A DNA stretch of 64,000 bases from Saprospiraceae bacterium (GTDB taxonomy: Bacteria; Bacteroidota; Bacteroidia; Chitinophagales; Saprospiraceae), in assembly GCA_019638385.1 (NCBI GenBank), contig JAHBTW010000001.1:744001-808000 (forward strand), in the 5' to 3' direction. The position numbers and the translations under genes were made by a program. Positions 32,013-40,432 of the stretch are shown here, piece after piece. Under the pieces are notes generated by a model that worked only from the letters and a program-made list of their open reading frames with translations, was not told the origin of the DNA and searched no databases. The number at the start of each line of letters is the position of its first letter. The stretch's first letter is position 1.

Positions 32013-34361
32013 ATGCGTGCTATGTACTCATTTTTTCGTCTCATTGCCTGCCTGATGTTAATGGCTTTTTCTTTGTCGTTATCGGCACAACAAGGCATCA
32101 TCAGCGGCCGGATTGCTACCTGGAATGATCTGCCTATTGCCGGCGTAACGGTTTTTATATCGGGTCAGATCAACGCTCAATTTGTAACCGATACCAATGG
32201 CAATTATGCTGTCCAAGTACCTCTTGGCGGCAGTTATGTCGTCAGGCCGGAATATAATATTGACTTTTTAAACGGAGTAACCACATTCGATGCAATACTC
32301 ATCGCTCGTCATATTGAGGGCTTGGAACCCTTCACGTCTCCGTATCAACTCATCGCCGCCGACGTAGATCGCAACAACGTCATCACTCTGATAGACACAT
32401 TAGACCTGAGAAACTTAGTTTTGGGTCTTACAGAGGAATTTCCCAACAACACCTCCTGGCGCTTTGTGGATGCCGCGTACCAGTTTCCCAATCCGGCCAA
32501 TCCTTCTTCGCCGCCCTACCCGGAATCTGTAGTACTCAATAATTTTTCGGGCAATGTTACCGGAGTGGATTTCATAGGCGTCAAAATCGGCGATGTCAAC
32601 GGCACTGCCTTTACTTCATTGCCTATTCAGGAAGGGCATTTTTCTTCCATATTGGGGAAGGTTTTCCATGACGAAAACGGCAATTGCAGCTCCGACAGCG
32701 GTGAAAACGGGCCGGTCAACTGGCTGGTACGGGCCGAAGGAGCCTTGGGAGTCAGCTACTTAGGCGCTACACAGAGCAACGGCGAATATCGCATCAATGT
32801 GCCCACCGGGAGCTATACAGTAAGCGTCGTGCTGCCCTCCAATGATCTGTGGCAAATCAATTGCAACAATGCCCAGCCGGTCATATTCACTGATTTCATG
32901 CAGCAAACCGCCGGCATTGACTTCGGAGTAGAGTCCGATGCCGATTGCCCGCAACCGGAAGTCAGTATCGGTACGCCGTTTCTGCGTCGTTGTTTTGAAA
33001 ATACCTACACCGTACGGTACACCAATCAGGGCACTGTACCCATCGAAGGCGCTTACGTCCATGTCACACTCGATCCATTTTTCTCTTTCGTAGGAAGCTC
33101 GTTACCGGTTGCCGGTGTGAACGGTAGCGTTTACACTTTCGAGCTGGGCGATGTGGATGTGTTTGAAACCGGCACGTTTACCGTCACTGTGCTGGTGAGT
33201 TGTGAAGCCGAGCTGGGGCTGACGCATTGCATCAGTGCGGAGATGTTTCCGCTGGAGCTCTGCAATCCCGATCCCAACTGGTCGGGCGCCAGTCTGCGCG
33301 TAGAAGGCGAATGCGAGGGCGATCAGGTCATTTTCACCATCACCAATGACGGCGCAGACATGAACGCACCGGTAAATTATATTGTGGTAGAAGACATTAT
33401 GATTCAACTCATGGAAGATAATCTCCTCCTGAGCAGCGGTCAGGCCACGCAGGTGGAAGTGCCCGCCAACGGTTCTACCTGGCGATTAGAACTCCACCAG
33501 GTGGCTTTTCATCCCGATAATAGCTATCAGGCCGCTTTCGTAGAGGGCTGCGGAACAGGTACTGTCAGTCTGGGTTTCATCAACCAGTTTGCATTGGGTG
33601 ATGAAAAACCCAATTACGATCTCGATTGCCTGCCCAACATCGGGGCATTCGACCCCAACGATAAGCAAGGCTTCCCCTTAGGCGTGGGCGAAGACGGATT
33701 TATTCGGCCCGGCCAGCCACTCGATTATCTCATCCGATTCCAAAACACCGGCACCGATACGGCTTTCACCGTCATCATACGCGACACACTGCCGCAGTGG
33801 CTCGACCCCGCAACGGTGCGGCCGGGCGCGTCGAGCCATCCGTACGCTTTCAATTTTGCCGACGAGCAAACAATCCAATTCGTCTTTTCCAGCATCATGC
33901 TGCCCGACAGCAATGTGAATGAACCGGCCTCTCACGGGTTTGTGCGCTTTTTAATAGCCCAAAAACCGGATGTGCCGCTCGGAAGTATCATTCAAAATCG
34001 CGCGGCCATTTATTTCGATTTCAACGAACCGGTCATCACCGATCCGACCAAACACACGGTCCAGGAAAACTTCCTCACCGTAGTAAGCGTGCAGGAAGTA
34101 GCCACCCGGCCCGGCGTGGAGCTGTCGGTGTTCCCCAACCCCGTGGGGCAGTCCGCTTTTTTCCGGCTCAACGTGCCGGCTACTTTTGAGGGTACGCTTC
34201 ATGTGTGGAACGGGCAGGGACAATTGGTGAGCGCGCAGCCCTTCAGCGGCAACCAATCGGAGTGGGATGCTGTAAGGGTTCAACCGGGTCTTTATTTCTT
34301 TCAAATTGTGACACAGCAGGGCGTGCGCATTGCTTCCGGGAAAATGGTGGTGGGACAGTAA
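32013..34361 (+). CDS. Large surface protein with dockerin-like repeat and T9SS sorting domain
   Basis: A 782-residue exported protein. A signal peptide (about 1-27, ending LSLSAQQ) is followed by a carboxypeptidase-regulatory-like beta domain (ISGRIATWNDLPIAGVTVF). A dockerin-like pair of calcium motifs comes next (FDAILIARHIEG and AADVDRNNVITLIDTLDLRN, about 85-135), then an SdrD-B-like domain (GKVFHDENGNC). Further on are DUF11/DUF7619-like beta domains (IRFQNTGTDTAFTVIIRDTL), and the last roughly 75 residues form a T9SS type A sorting domain (LSVFPNPVG). ATG 32013 fits the signal peptide; an upstream TTG is less likely. Probably a secreted adhesin or part of a surface assembly; no enzyme motif seen. 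Confidence 0.82.
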   Translation: MRAMYSFFRLIACLMLMAFSLSLSAQQGIISGRIATWNDLPIAGVTVFISGQINAQFVTDTNGNYAVQVPLGGSYVVRPEYNIDFLNGVTTFDAILIARHIEGLEPFTSPYQLIAADVDRNNVITLIDTLDLRNLVLGLTEEFPNNTSWRFVDAAYQFPNPANPSSPPYPESVVLNNFSGNVTGVDFIGVKIGDVNGTAFTSLPIQEGHFSSILGKVFHDENGNCSSDSGENGPVNWLVRAEGALGVSYLGATQSNGEYRINVPTGSYTVSVVLPSNDLWQINCNNAQPVIFTDFMQQTAGIDFGVESDADCPQPEVSIGTPFLRRCFENTYTVRYTNQGTVPIEGAYVHVTLDPFFSFVGSSLPVAGVNGSVYTFELGDVDVFETGTFTVTVLVSCEAELGLTHCISAEMFPLELCNPDPNWSGASLRVEGECEGDQVIFTITNDGADMNAPVNYIVVEDIMIQLMEDNLLLSSGQATQVEVPANGSTWRLELHQVAFHPDNSYQAAFVEGCGTGTVSLGFINQFALGDEKPNYDLDCLPNIGAFDPNDKQGFPLGVGEDGFIRPGQPLDYLIRFQNTGTDTAFTVIIRDTLPQWLDPATVRPGASSHPYAFNFADEQTIQFVFSSIMLPDSNVNEPASHGFVRFLIAQKPDVPLGSIIQNRAAIYFDFNEPVITDPTKHTVQENFLTVVSVQEVATRPGVELSVFPNPVGQSAFFRLNVPATFEGTLHVWNGQGQLVSAQPFSGNQSEWDAVRVQPGLYFFQIVTQQGVRIASGKMVVGQ

Positions 34362-34367
34362 AGAAAA

Positions 34368-34396
34368 AGCCGGTACCAATTCTTTTGGTACCGGCT
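34368..34396. terminator. Bidirectional terminator between convergent genes
   Basis: Perfect 12-bp arms (AGCCGGTACCAA at 34368-34379, complement at 34385-34396) with a 5-base loop. A-rich sequence lies on the left and T-rich on the right, so it can stop transcripts from both the T9SS gene and the serine hydrolase gene. Confidence 0.85.
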
Positions 34397-34424
34397 CAAA
34401 GTTTTTGGGAATACAATCAGAGAT

Positions 34425-36314
34425 TTAGAAAAGATTGTAGCCGGGAAATTGCGAAATGGTAGGCAATGCCGCATCCAATACCGCCTTAAGTGCCCAGGCA
34501 TCTGCATTCGAATTGATGATAATTGAATAGGTCAGGCCGCCGGTGGGCATTTTGACCAACCAGGACCGGCTGCCGCCGAAGCTGCCGCCGAAGTATTGCT
34601 GCCCGCCGTTCACCATCCAGCCCATAGCGTTGGAAGTGCTAAGCGGCGTGGAGGTTGTCATGATGGTGTGGTTGCCGGCGGTGAGAATGTCGTTGGGGTT
34701 GGCAACACCATCCACCCGGCTCATGAATTTCACCAAATCAATGGGACGCGCCACCCATCCGCCGAAAGCGCCGAACTGCTGCATGTTGGGTGTGGACTGC
34801 GGGTTATAAGTAGCTTCACCTGCTTTGGATTGACCGTCAGCCTGACCCACATACATCGTATTGCCTATGCCACTTGGGTTGAGCACGTTGTTGCGCACAT
34901 AAGTTTCATAAGACTGGCCGCTCACTTCTTCAATGACCCGACCCAGAAAGTAGTAACCGAGATTGGAATAGATCCACTGTTGGTTGGGGCCGGTGGTGAT
35001 GAGATCGGCGCGGCCCATCAGGTCGGCCATACATTGTGCTACGGTGCTGTTGGCATTCCAGAAGGGAGGCTCGCCATTGCCGGTGCGCACGCCCGACGTG
35101 TGAAGGAGCAATTGGCGCACGGTAAACTGGTGGAGCGGATGCGGGGCTGCCAGGTTGCCCAGGCCCGCATTGCCCTGTGAGGGAGTCGGATACTTGGCGC
35201 CCAGCACACTGTTGGGGCCGAACACTTTTCTATCGAGCAGGGTGGGATTGCCTTGTTGTACAAGCCTCATAATGGCCACAGCCGTCACCGATTTAGAGAT
35301 GCTGAATATCCGCAGCGGATGATTGGGCGACATTTCAACGCCGGGCCGTGCAGTGCCGTACCCTTTGGCAAACACTAAGCGACCGTCTTTCATAATGGCC
35401 AAAGACAGACCCGGCACATTTTGCGCTTGCATGTACTCGTTCACGGCGTTGTTGATCTTAGCCAGGTCTGATGCGGAATAGTTTTTGTTTATCCAGATAC
35501 CGTTGAAGCGCGAGCTGTTGCCCGATGCAAAGCCCTGCACAAACAGCGGCCGGTAGCCCTGATAATACATGTTGTCGTGTACATGCTGATAATTGGCAGC
35601 CGTGATGCCGTGGCGCACATAAAGCGGCTGGCTGGTGGTTTTCACCCAAATACCGGCGTAGTAGTTGACGTTATTTTTCGTGTATCCGCTCATGTTTATC
35701 AACACAAAGCCCTGGCTGCGATAGGTGTTAAATTCGGTTTGAAACTGCGCAGCCGTGAGGTTGTGCCTGGCGGCCCATCCACCGGTTTTCTTTTCCCAGA
35801 TGGCAGCAAAGTACTCCACATTGTTCACCACATAGCCGCTCACATGGACGAGCTGGTAGCCCTGATTTTTGTAATTAGTAACTTCTGCCTGATACTGTGC
35901 GGCAGTGAGATTGTGTTTGGCAGCCCAGAGAGGCCCTGCTTTTTTCTCCCAGATGGCGGCAAATTTAGCCGCATTGCCTACGCCGTAACCGGACACAGCC
36001 GTGAGGCGGTAGCCTTGTTGCAAATATTCCTCCACTTTGGCCTGATATTGTGCCCCGCTCATTCCATGGTGAGTAGCCATTTGCGGGCCGGGGATTTGCT
36101 CCCATATCGCCGTGTAGCGTTCCTGGCCGTTGTCGGTGTAGCCGTTTACACAAGTCAGGCGGTAGCCGTTTTGTTTATTCGTGTTGTATTCGGCTTGGTA
36201 CTGGGCCGGGCTGAGGCCGTGGCGGGCGATCCAAGCCTGTGCCTGTGCGGTGGAAAACGCCATGCAAAGTGTGATGGCAAGGATGAAAAATGAAACAATT
36301 GATTGCTTGTTCAT
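34425..36314 (-). CDS. Secreted serine hydrolase (beta-lactamase family) with five BTRD1-like repeats
   Basis: A 629-residue exported protein. After a signal peptide (about 1-26) come five tandem repeats of about 50 residues (about 28-277) resembling bacterial tandem repeat domain 1. Each begins with a pattern like WxARHxLTxAQYQ and ends with a Y/F-x-x-IW motif (for example NLTAAQYQAEVTNYKNQGY). The rest (about 283-625) is a class C beta-lactamase/DD-peptidase-type domain with SISK (S338-K341) and the second motif YSN (IYSNLGYYFLG). Substrate is unknown; relatives are esterases, peptidases or beta-lactamases. No T9SS domain is visible. Confidence 0.88.
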   Translation of the reverse strand: MNKQSIVSFFILAITLCMAFSTAQAQAWIARHGLSPAQYQAEYNTNKQNGYRLTCVNGYTDNGQERYTAIWEQIPGPQMATHHGMSGAQYQAKVEEYLQQGYRLTAVSGYGVGNAAKFAAIWEKKAGPLWAAKHNLTAAQYQAEVTNYKNQGYQLVHVSGYVVNNVEYFAAIWEKKTGGWAARHNLTAAQFQTEFNTYRSQGFVLINMSGYTKNNVNYYAGIWVKTTSQPLYVRHGITAANYQHVHDNMYYQGYRPLFVQGFASGNSSRFNGIWINKNYSASDLAKINNAVNEYMQAQNVPGLSLAIMKDGRLVFAKGYGTARPGVEMSPNHPLRIFSISKSVTAVAIMRLVQQGNPTLLDRKVFGPNSVLGAKYPTPSQGNAGLGNLAAPHPLHQFTVRQLLLHTSGVRTGNGEPPFWNANSTVAQCMADLMGRADLITTGPNQQWIYSNLGYYFLGRVIEEVSGQSYETYVRNNVLNPSGIGNTMYVGQADGQSKAGEATYNPQSTPNMQQFGAFGGWVARPIDLVKFMSRVDGVANPNDILTAGNHTIMTTSTPLSTSNAMGWMVNGGQQYFGGSFGGSRSWLVKMPTGGLTYSIIINSNADAWALKAVLDAALPTISQFPGYNLF

Positions 36315-36494
36315 GGTCAGATAAGGTTTGAAAAAATGGAAATGGTTAAACGCCTACTCTGAATACTGCTTTTCGGCTTCCGCAGTGAGGCCGGTTTAAG
36401 ACCTTCACCGCACTGTGTCGCACAAGTGAATAATGTACCCGGTATTCTCCCAAAAATTCGCCGTAACTTGTCGCTCCGATAAACACAACGCCGC

Positions 36495-38498
36495 GTGATC
36501 TCTCAAAAAAGCGTTCAGGAAATACTCGACACCGTAAAGGTGGAAGACATTGTGCAGGACTTCGTGGCACTGCGCCGTCGGGGTACCAACCTCATTGGGC
36601 TATGCCCTTTTCACAATGAAAAAACGCCTTCGTTCAACGTATCGCCTACCCGCAACATTTTCAAGTGTTTCGGCTGCGGGAAAGGCGGCAGCGCCGTGCA
36701 GTTTCTCATGGAACTGGAACATTTCACCTTCCCGGAAGCGCTGCGCTACATCGCCAAAAAATACGGCATCGAAGTGGAGGAAACCGCCGTGACGCAGGAG
36801 GCACTGGAAGAGCGCCGCATCGCCGACAGCCTCTACATCGTCAATCAATATGCGCTGGATTTTTTTCAAAATCAGCTCTTCAACACCGACAAAGGGCGCA
36901 GCATCGGACTAAGCTATTTCCGGGAGCGCGGATTCAGCGAAGATACCATTCAGAAATTCGGCCTCGGCTATGCGCCCGACCAACGCGACCTGTTCACTAC
37001 CACCGCTATACAGTCGGGCTACGGCATGGAGTTGCTGGCCCGGCTGGGACTGTGTTCTGCCGGCGACCCGGCCCGCAACCTGCCGCCCCGCGATTTCTTC
37101 CGCGATCGGGTCATGTTTCCCATACACGGCATGTCGGGCAAAGTGGTGGCCTTTGCCGGCCGCATCATGACCAAAGATGTCAAAGCGCCCAAATACATCA
37201 ACTCGCCGGAAACCGACATTTACCTGAAAAGCAAGGTGTTGTACGGCGCCTTTCAGGCCAAAAAAGCCATCCGCGAAAAAGACGAGTGCATCCTCGTGGA
37301 GGGCTACACCGATGTCATCTCGCTACACCAGGCCGGCATCGAAAACGTAGTAGCCTCCTCCGGCACGGCACTCACAGTGGAGCAGATCGGGTTAATTAAA
37401 CGCAATACTCCCAACATAAAAATACTGTACGACGGCGACCCGGCAGGTATCAAGGCTGCGCTGCGCGGGGTGGATTTGGTGTTGGAACAAGACCTCAATG
37501 CGCGCATCGTGCTGCTCCCCGAAGGAGAAGACCCGGATTCCTACCTGAAAAAAGTCGGGGTAAATGACTTCCGGGAATACATTGACACGCAGGCTAAGGA
37601 TTTCATCCTCTTCAAAGCCGACTTGCTCATGCAGGATGCCGGGACCGACCCCGTGAAACGCACCGCTGTGGTACGCGACATTGTGTCGAGTATCGCCCGC
37701 ATCCCCGACCCCGTGAAGCGATCGCTTTTTGTGCAGGAATGCGCCCGTGTGGTGCAGTTAGAAGAGCAAATCCTGATGAACGAAACCAATAAAATGGTGT
37801 CGGCAGCCATGCACAAGCGGCAGGCGCCCGGTGTGGCCGGCCGGGGACAAACCGGCATGGTCTCCGATTCGGATACGCCTCCTCCCCTGCCCTCTACCGG
37901 GCAGCCGGGCGCAGCGGAGGAAACCGCGCCGCGGCGCGCCGTCTCTTCCGGCGACGAATTTCAGGAAAAAGATATTGCGCGCATTCTCATTCGCTTCAGC
38001 CATGCGGAGTTTGATGCGCAGGAGCATCTGTCTGTAGCCGAATTTGTGCTCCAGCACATTCAGGATGTGTTGGACGGGTTCGACAATCCGCTGTATGCGA
38101 AATTGGCCAAAGAAACCCTGGCCTGCCTTGTGGACAAGCGCTCCACCCTCAACGTGGATTATTTCCTCCGCCATCCCGATGCGGAGATCAGCCGGCTCGC
38201 CGTGGACTTGCTGAGCGAGCCGTATGAAATGAGCGAAAACTGGGCCGCCAAATGGGACATTCACCTTCGGATGCAAAAGGTTCCGGAGGAGAATTTCATT
38301 GAAGACAGCCTCCAGGCGCTCAAGCGATTCAAATTGCGCAAGATCATGCGCATGTCCGACCACAACCACGAGCGCATCAAAGAACTCACGGCCGCCGGCG
38401 AACACGAACGCCTGCTGGCGCATCTCAAAGTACATCAGCAATTGTTGGAAATGCGTAATGCGCTGGCTACTGAATTGGGAACGGTGGTGGTACGGTGA
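36495..38498 (+). CDS. dnaG: DNA primase
   Basis: Makes RNA primers for DNA replication. The CHC2 zinc finger is complete (C37, H40, C58, C61; GLCPFHNEKTPSF and KCFGCGKGG). The TOPRIM domain follows, with CILVEGYTDVISL and LYDGDPAGIKAA, then a helical C-terminal region that binds the replicative helicase. The start is a GTG at 36495, giving the family N-terminus MISQKS. Length 667 fits Bacteroidota DnaG. A run of Pro/Ala/Thr residues around 445-480 is a linker before the C-terminal domain. Confidence 0.96.
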   Translation: MISQKSVQEILDTVKVEDIVQDFVALRRRGTNLIGLCPFHNEKTPSFNVSPTRNIFKCFGCGKGGSAVQFLMELEHFTFPEALRYIAKKYGIEVEETAVTQEALEERRIADSLYIVNQYALDFFQNQLFNTDKGRSIGLSYFRERGFSEDTIQKFGLGYAPDQRDLFTTTAIQSGYGMELLARLGLCSAGDPARNLPPRDFFRDRVMFPIHGMSGKVVAFAGRIMTKDVKAPKYINSPETDIYLKSKVLYGAFQAKKAIREKDECILVEGYTDVISLHQAGIENVVASSGTALTVEQIGLIKRNTPNIKILYDGDPAGIKAALRGVDLVLEQDLNARIVLLPEGEDPDSYLKKVGVNDFREYIDTQAKDFILFKADLLMQDAGTDPVKRTAVVRDIVSSIARIPDPVKRSLFVQECARVVQLEEQILMNETNKMVSAAMHKRQAPGVAGRGQTGMVSDSDTPPPLPSTGQPGAAEETAPRRAVSSGDEFQEKDIARILIRFSHAEFDAQEHLSVAEFVLQHIQDVLDGFDNPLYAKLAKETLACLVDKRSTLNVDYFLRHPDAEISRLAVDLLSEPYEMSENWAAKWDIHLRMQKVPEENFIEDSLQALKRFKLRKIMRMSDHNHERIKELTAAGEHERLLAHLKVHQQLLEMRNALATELGTVVVR

Positions 38499-38529
38499 GG
38501 TTGTACGCACCGGTTGACAGCCGCAGCTA

Positions 38530-40371
38530 TCACTCCAACTCCAAAATCAACGCCTGACGCGCGGGCACGGTCAGCATCTTTCCCAATGGGAACGATTGCC
38601 CGCTCAGCACATCTTTGGCGCTTCGCGCGCCGGCAATCATTTCAGAAAAGCGCGCCAAAGGGAGATTAACCGGCTCCGTCTTCCTGTTCATTACCACCAT
38701 CACCTTGCGCTGGTCGTCGTAGCGAAAATAAACGTAGGTATCGTTTTCGGGCAGGTAATGCTTGAGCTTTCCGTGGTGGATCACCGGGCTTTGTTTGCGC
38801 CAGCTTCCCAATTTGCGAAACAACTCCTGCGCTTCTTTTTGCCGGGCCGTGAGTCCGGCGCCGGTAAAAGCATTCACGGCATCGCCGGCCCAGCCGCCGG
38901 GGAAATCGCTGCGGATGATGCCGTGATCGTCGGTTCCGGGGTTAGTCATCAATATTTCGGTACCGTAGTAAATCTGCGGGATACCGCGCATGGTATAGGT
39001 ATAAATCATACCCATTCGGAACAGGTCGTAGTCTTCATTCATTTGTGTGAAGAAGCGGCTCATGTCGTGGTTGTCGGGAAAAATGACGAAGTTGGCCGGA
39101 TCGGCGTAGAGGAAATCATTGGCCAGCATTTCGTAGAGACGCATGAAGCCTTCGCCCCACCCGGACGGCTCGGTGAGGCCCCTGCGCAGCGCGCCTTGCA
39201 GCGGGAAATCCATCAGCCCCGGCAGGCAGGAAGTGTAGCCGTCGGGGTTGGTTTTGCCGCGCTGCCAATAGGCCACGAGCGCCGGATTTTCAGTCCATTC
39301 TTCCCCCACGATGTTGAAGTTGGGGTATTCCTGCATCACGGCACAGGTCCAGTCGCTCATAAAATGTTTGTCGGGATACGGATAGGTATCCATGCGGATG
39401 CCGCTGAGCCAGGCGTATTCCACCCACCAAATCGTGTTTTGGATGAGATAAGTAGCCATGAGCGGGTTGCGTTGATTGAGGTCGGGCATAGTGGGCACAA
39501 ACCAGCCGTCCACCATGCGTTCGAGGTCAATGGCGGCAACGTAAGGGTCCTGCAAAACCGACTTGCGATGGATGGTGCCCACAAAGCCGCTTTGGTAATT
39601 GAGCCAGTCGGCGGCGGGCAGGTCGCGCATCCACCAATGTTCGGAGCCGCAATGGTTCACGATCATGTCCATAATCATCTTGATGCCCTTGTCTTTAGCC
39701 TTCATACTGAGGTTCCGGTAATCCTCATTGGAACCGAAACGCGGATCGGCTTTATAAAAATCGGTGGTGGAATAGCCGTGGTAGGAATATTCCTGCATGT
39801 CGTTTTCCAGAACAGGGTTCACCCATATCGCCGTGAAACCCATGTCATCTAAGTAGTCAAGGCTTTGCAGGATGCCTGCTATATCGCCGCCGTGCCGTCC
39901 GCCGATGTTTTTCCGGTCGGCTTTTTCGCGCATACCGGCCACGTTGTCGTTGGCAGGATTGCCATTCACAAAGCGATCGGGTGTGATGAGGTACATCACA
40001 TCGGCAGGTGTAAAGCCTTGCCTTTCGGCAGACCCCGGCTCGCGCTGCAACAGCTCATAAGTATGCCGATGCATCACCTTTCCATCCTTTTTAAACTCAA
40101 TGGTGAATTTGCCCGGTTGAACGCCGTCCAGCAACAACAAGTCAATGAACAGATAATTCGGGTTCTCCGTGCGAATCACGCGCTCCATGCGTAGCCCCGG
40201 ATAACTGACGGAGGGATGCCACTCGCTGATTCTCGGCGCATGTACCATCAGTTGAAGGGCCGGATTTTTCATGCCCGTCCACCAAAACGGCGGCTCCACA
40301 CGCATCTCTTGCGCGGAGAGCGAAAGGGTGAGGAAGCAGGCAAGGAGTGTTGAAAGCAGGTTTCTGGACAT
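38530..40371 (-). CDS. Secreted GH13 alpha-amylase/cyclomaltodextrinase-type enzyme
   Basis: A 613-residue exported glycoside hydrolase of family 13 with a signal peptide (about 1-20). An N-terminal beta domain (about 25-120) of the cyclomaltodextrinase/neopullulanase type comes before the barrel. All three catalytic residues are intact: nucleophile Asp in LSGIRMDTYPY, acid/base Glu in NIVGEEWTEN, and the third Asp in FPDNHDMSRF. Probably degrades starch or maltodextrins in the periplasm or outside the cell. The start codon lies only three bases from a long inverted repeat (separate entry), which forms most of the intergenic space after the upstream OmpA gene. Confidence 0.93.
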   Translation of the reverse strand: MSRNLLSTLLACFLTLSLSAQEMRVEPPFWWTGMKNPALQLMVHAPRISEWHPSVSYPGLRMERVIRTENPNYLFIDLLLLDGVQPGKFTIEFKKDGKVMHRHTYELLQREPGSAERQGFTPADVMYLITPDRFVNGNPANDNVAGMREKADRKNIGGRHGGDIAGILQSLDYLDDMGFTAIWVNPVLENDMQEYSYHGYSTTDFYKADPRFGSNEDYRNLSMKAKDKGIKMIMDMIVNHCGSEHWWMRDLPAADWLNYQSGFVGTIHRKSVLQDPYVAAIDLERMVDGWFVPTMPDLNQRNPLMATYLIQNTIWWVEYAWLSGIRMDTYPYPDKHFMSDWTCAVMQEYPNFNIVGEEWTENPALVAYWQRGKTNPDGYTSCLPGLMDFPLQGALRRGLTEPSGWGEGFMRLYEMLANDFLYADPANFVIFPDNHDMSRFFTQMNEDYDLFRMGMIYTYTMRGIPQIYYGTEILMTNPGTDDHGIIRSDFPGGWAGDAVNAFTGAGLTARQKEAQELFRKLGSWRKQSPVIHHGKLKHYLPENDTYVYFRYDDQRKVMVVMNRKTEPVNLPLARFSEMIAGARSAKDVLSGQSFPLGKMLTVPARQALILELE

Positions 40372-40374
40372 GAG

Positions 40375-40425
40375 TGTGGGTTGTGGGTTGTGAGTTGTGG
40401 GCTAACTCACAACCCACAACCCACA
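40375..40425. repeat. Inverted heptamer repeats at the amylase start
   Basis: Arms of 22 bases (40375-40396 and 40404-40425) are perfect complements with a 7-base loop. Each arm is itself built from seven-base units (GTGGGTT, GTGGGTT, GTGAGTT). On the minus strand the hairpin lies between the OmpA gene stop and the amylase start, ending three bases before the start codon. It could be an mRNA leader structure controlling amylase translation, or an attenuator, or an inert repeat. No separate promoter for the amylase is visible. Confidence 0.8.
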
Positions 40426-40432
40426 ACCGAAT

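Noticed and set aside
35577..36293. 238-codon plus-strand frame over the BTRD1 repeats of the serine hydrolase
   Set aside because: Antisense to a repeat-containing gene; the open frame follows from the repeated codons.
38596..39852. 418-codon plus-strand frame inside the amylase gene
   Set aside because: Antisense to a catalytically complete GH13 enzyme; its product is a low-information sequence with no recognisable domain.
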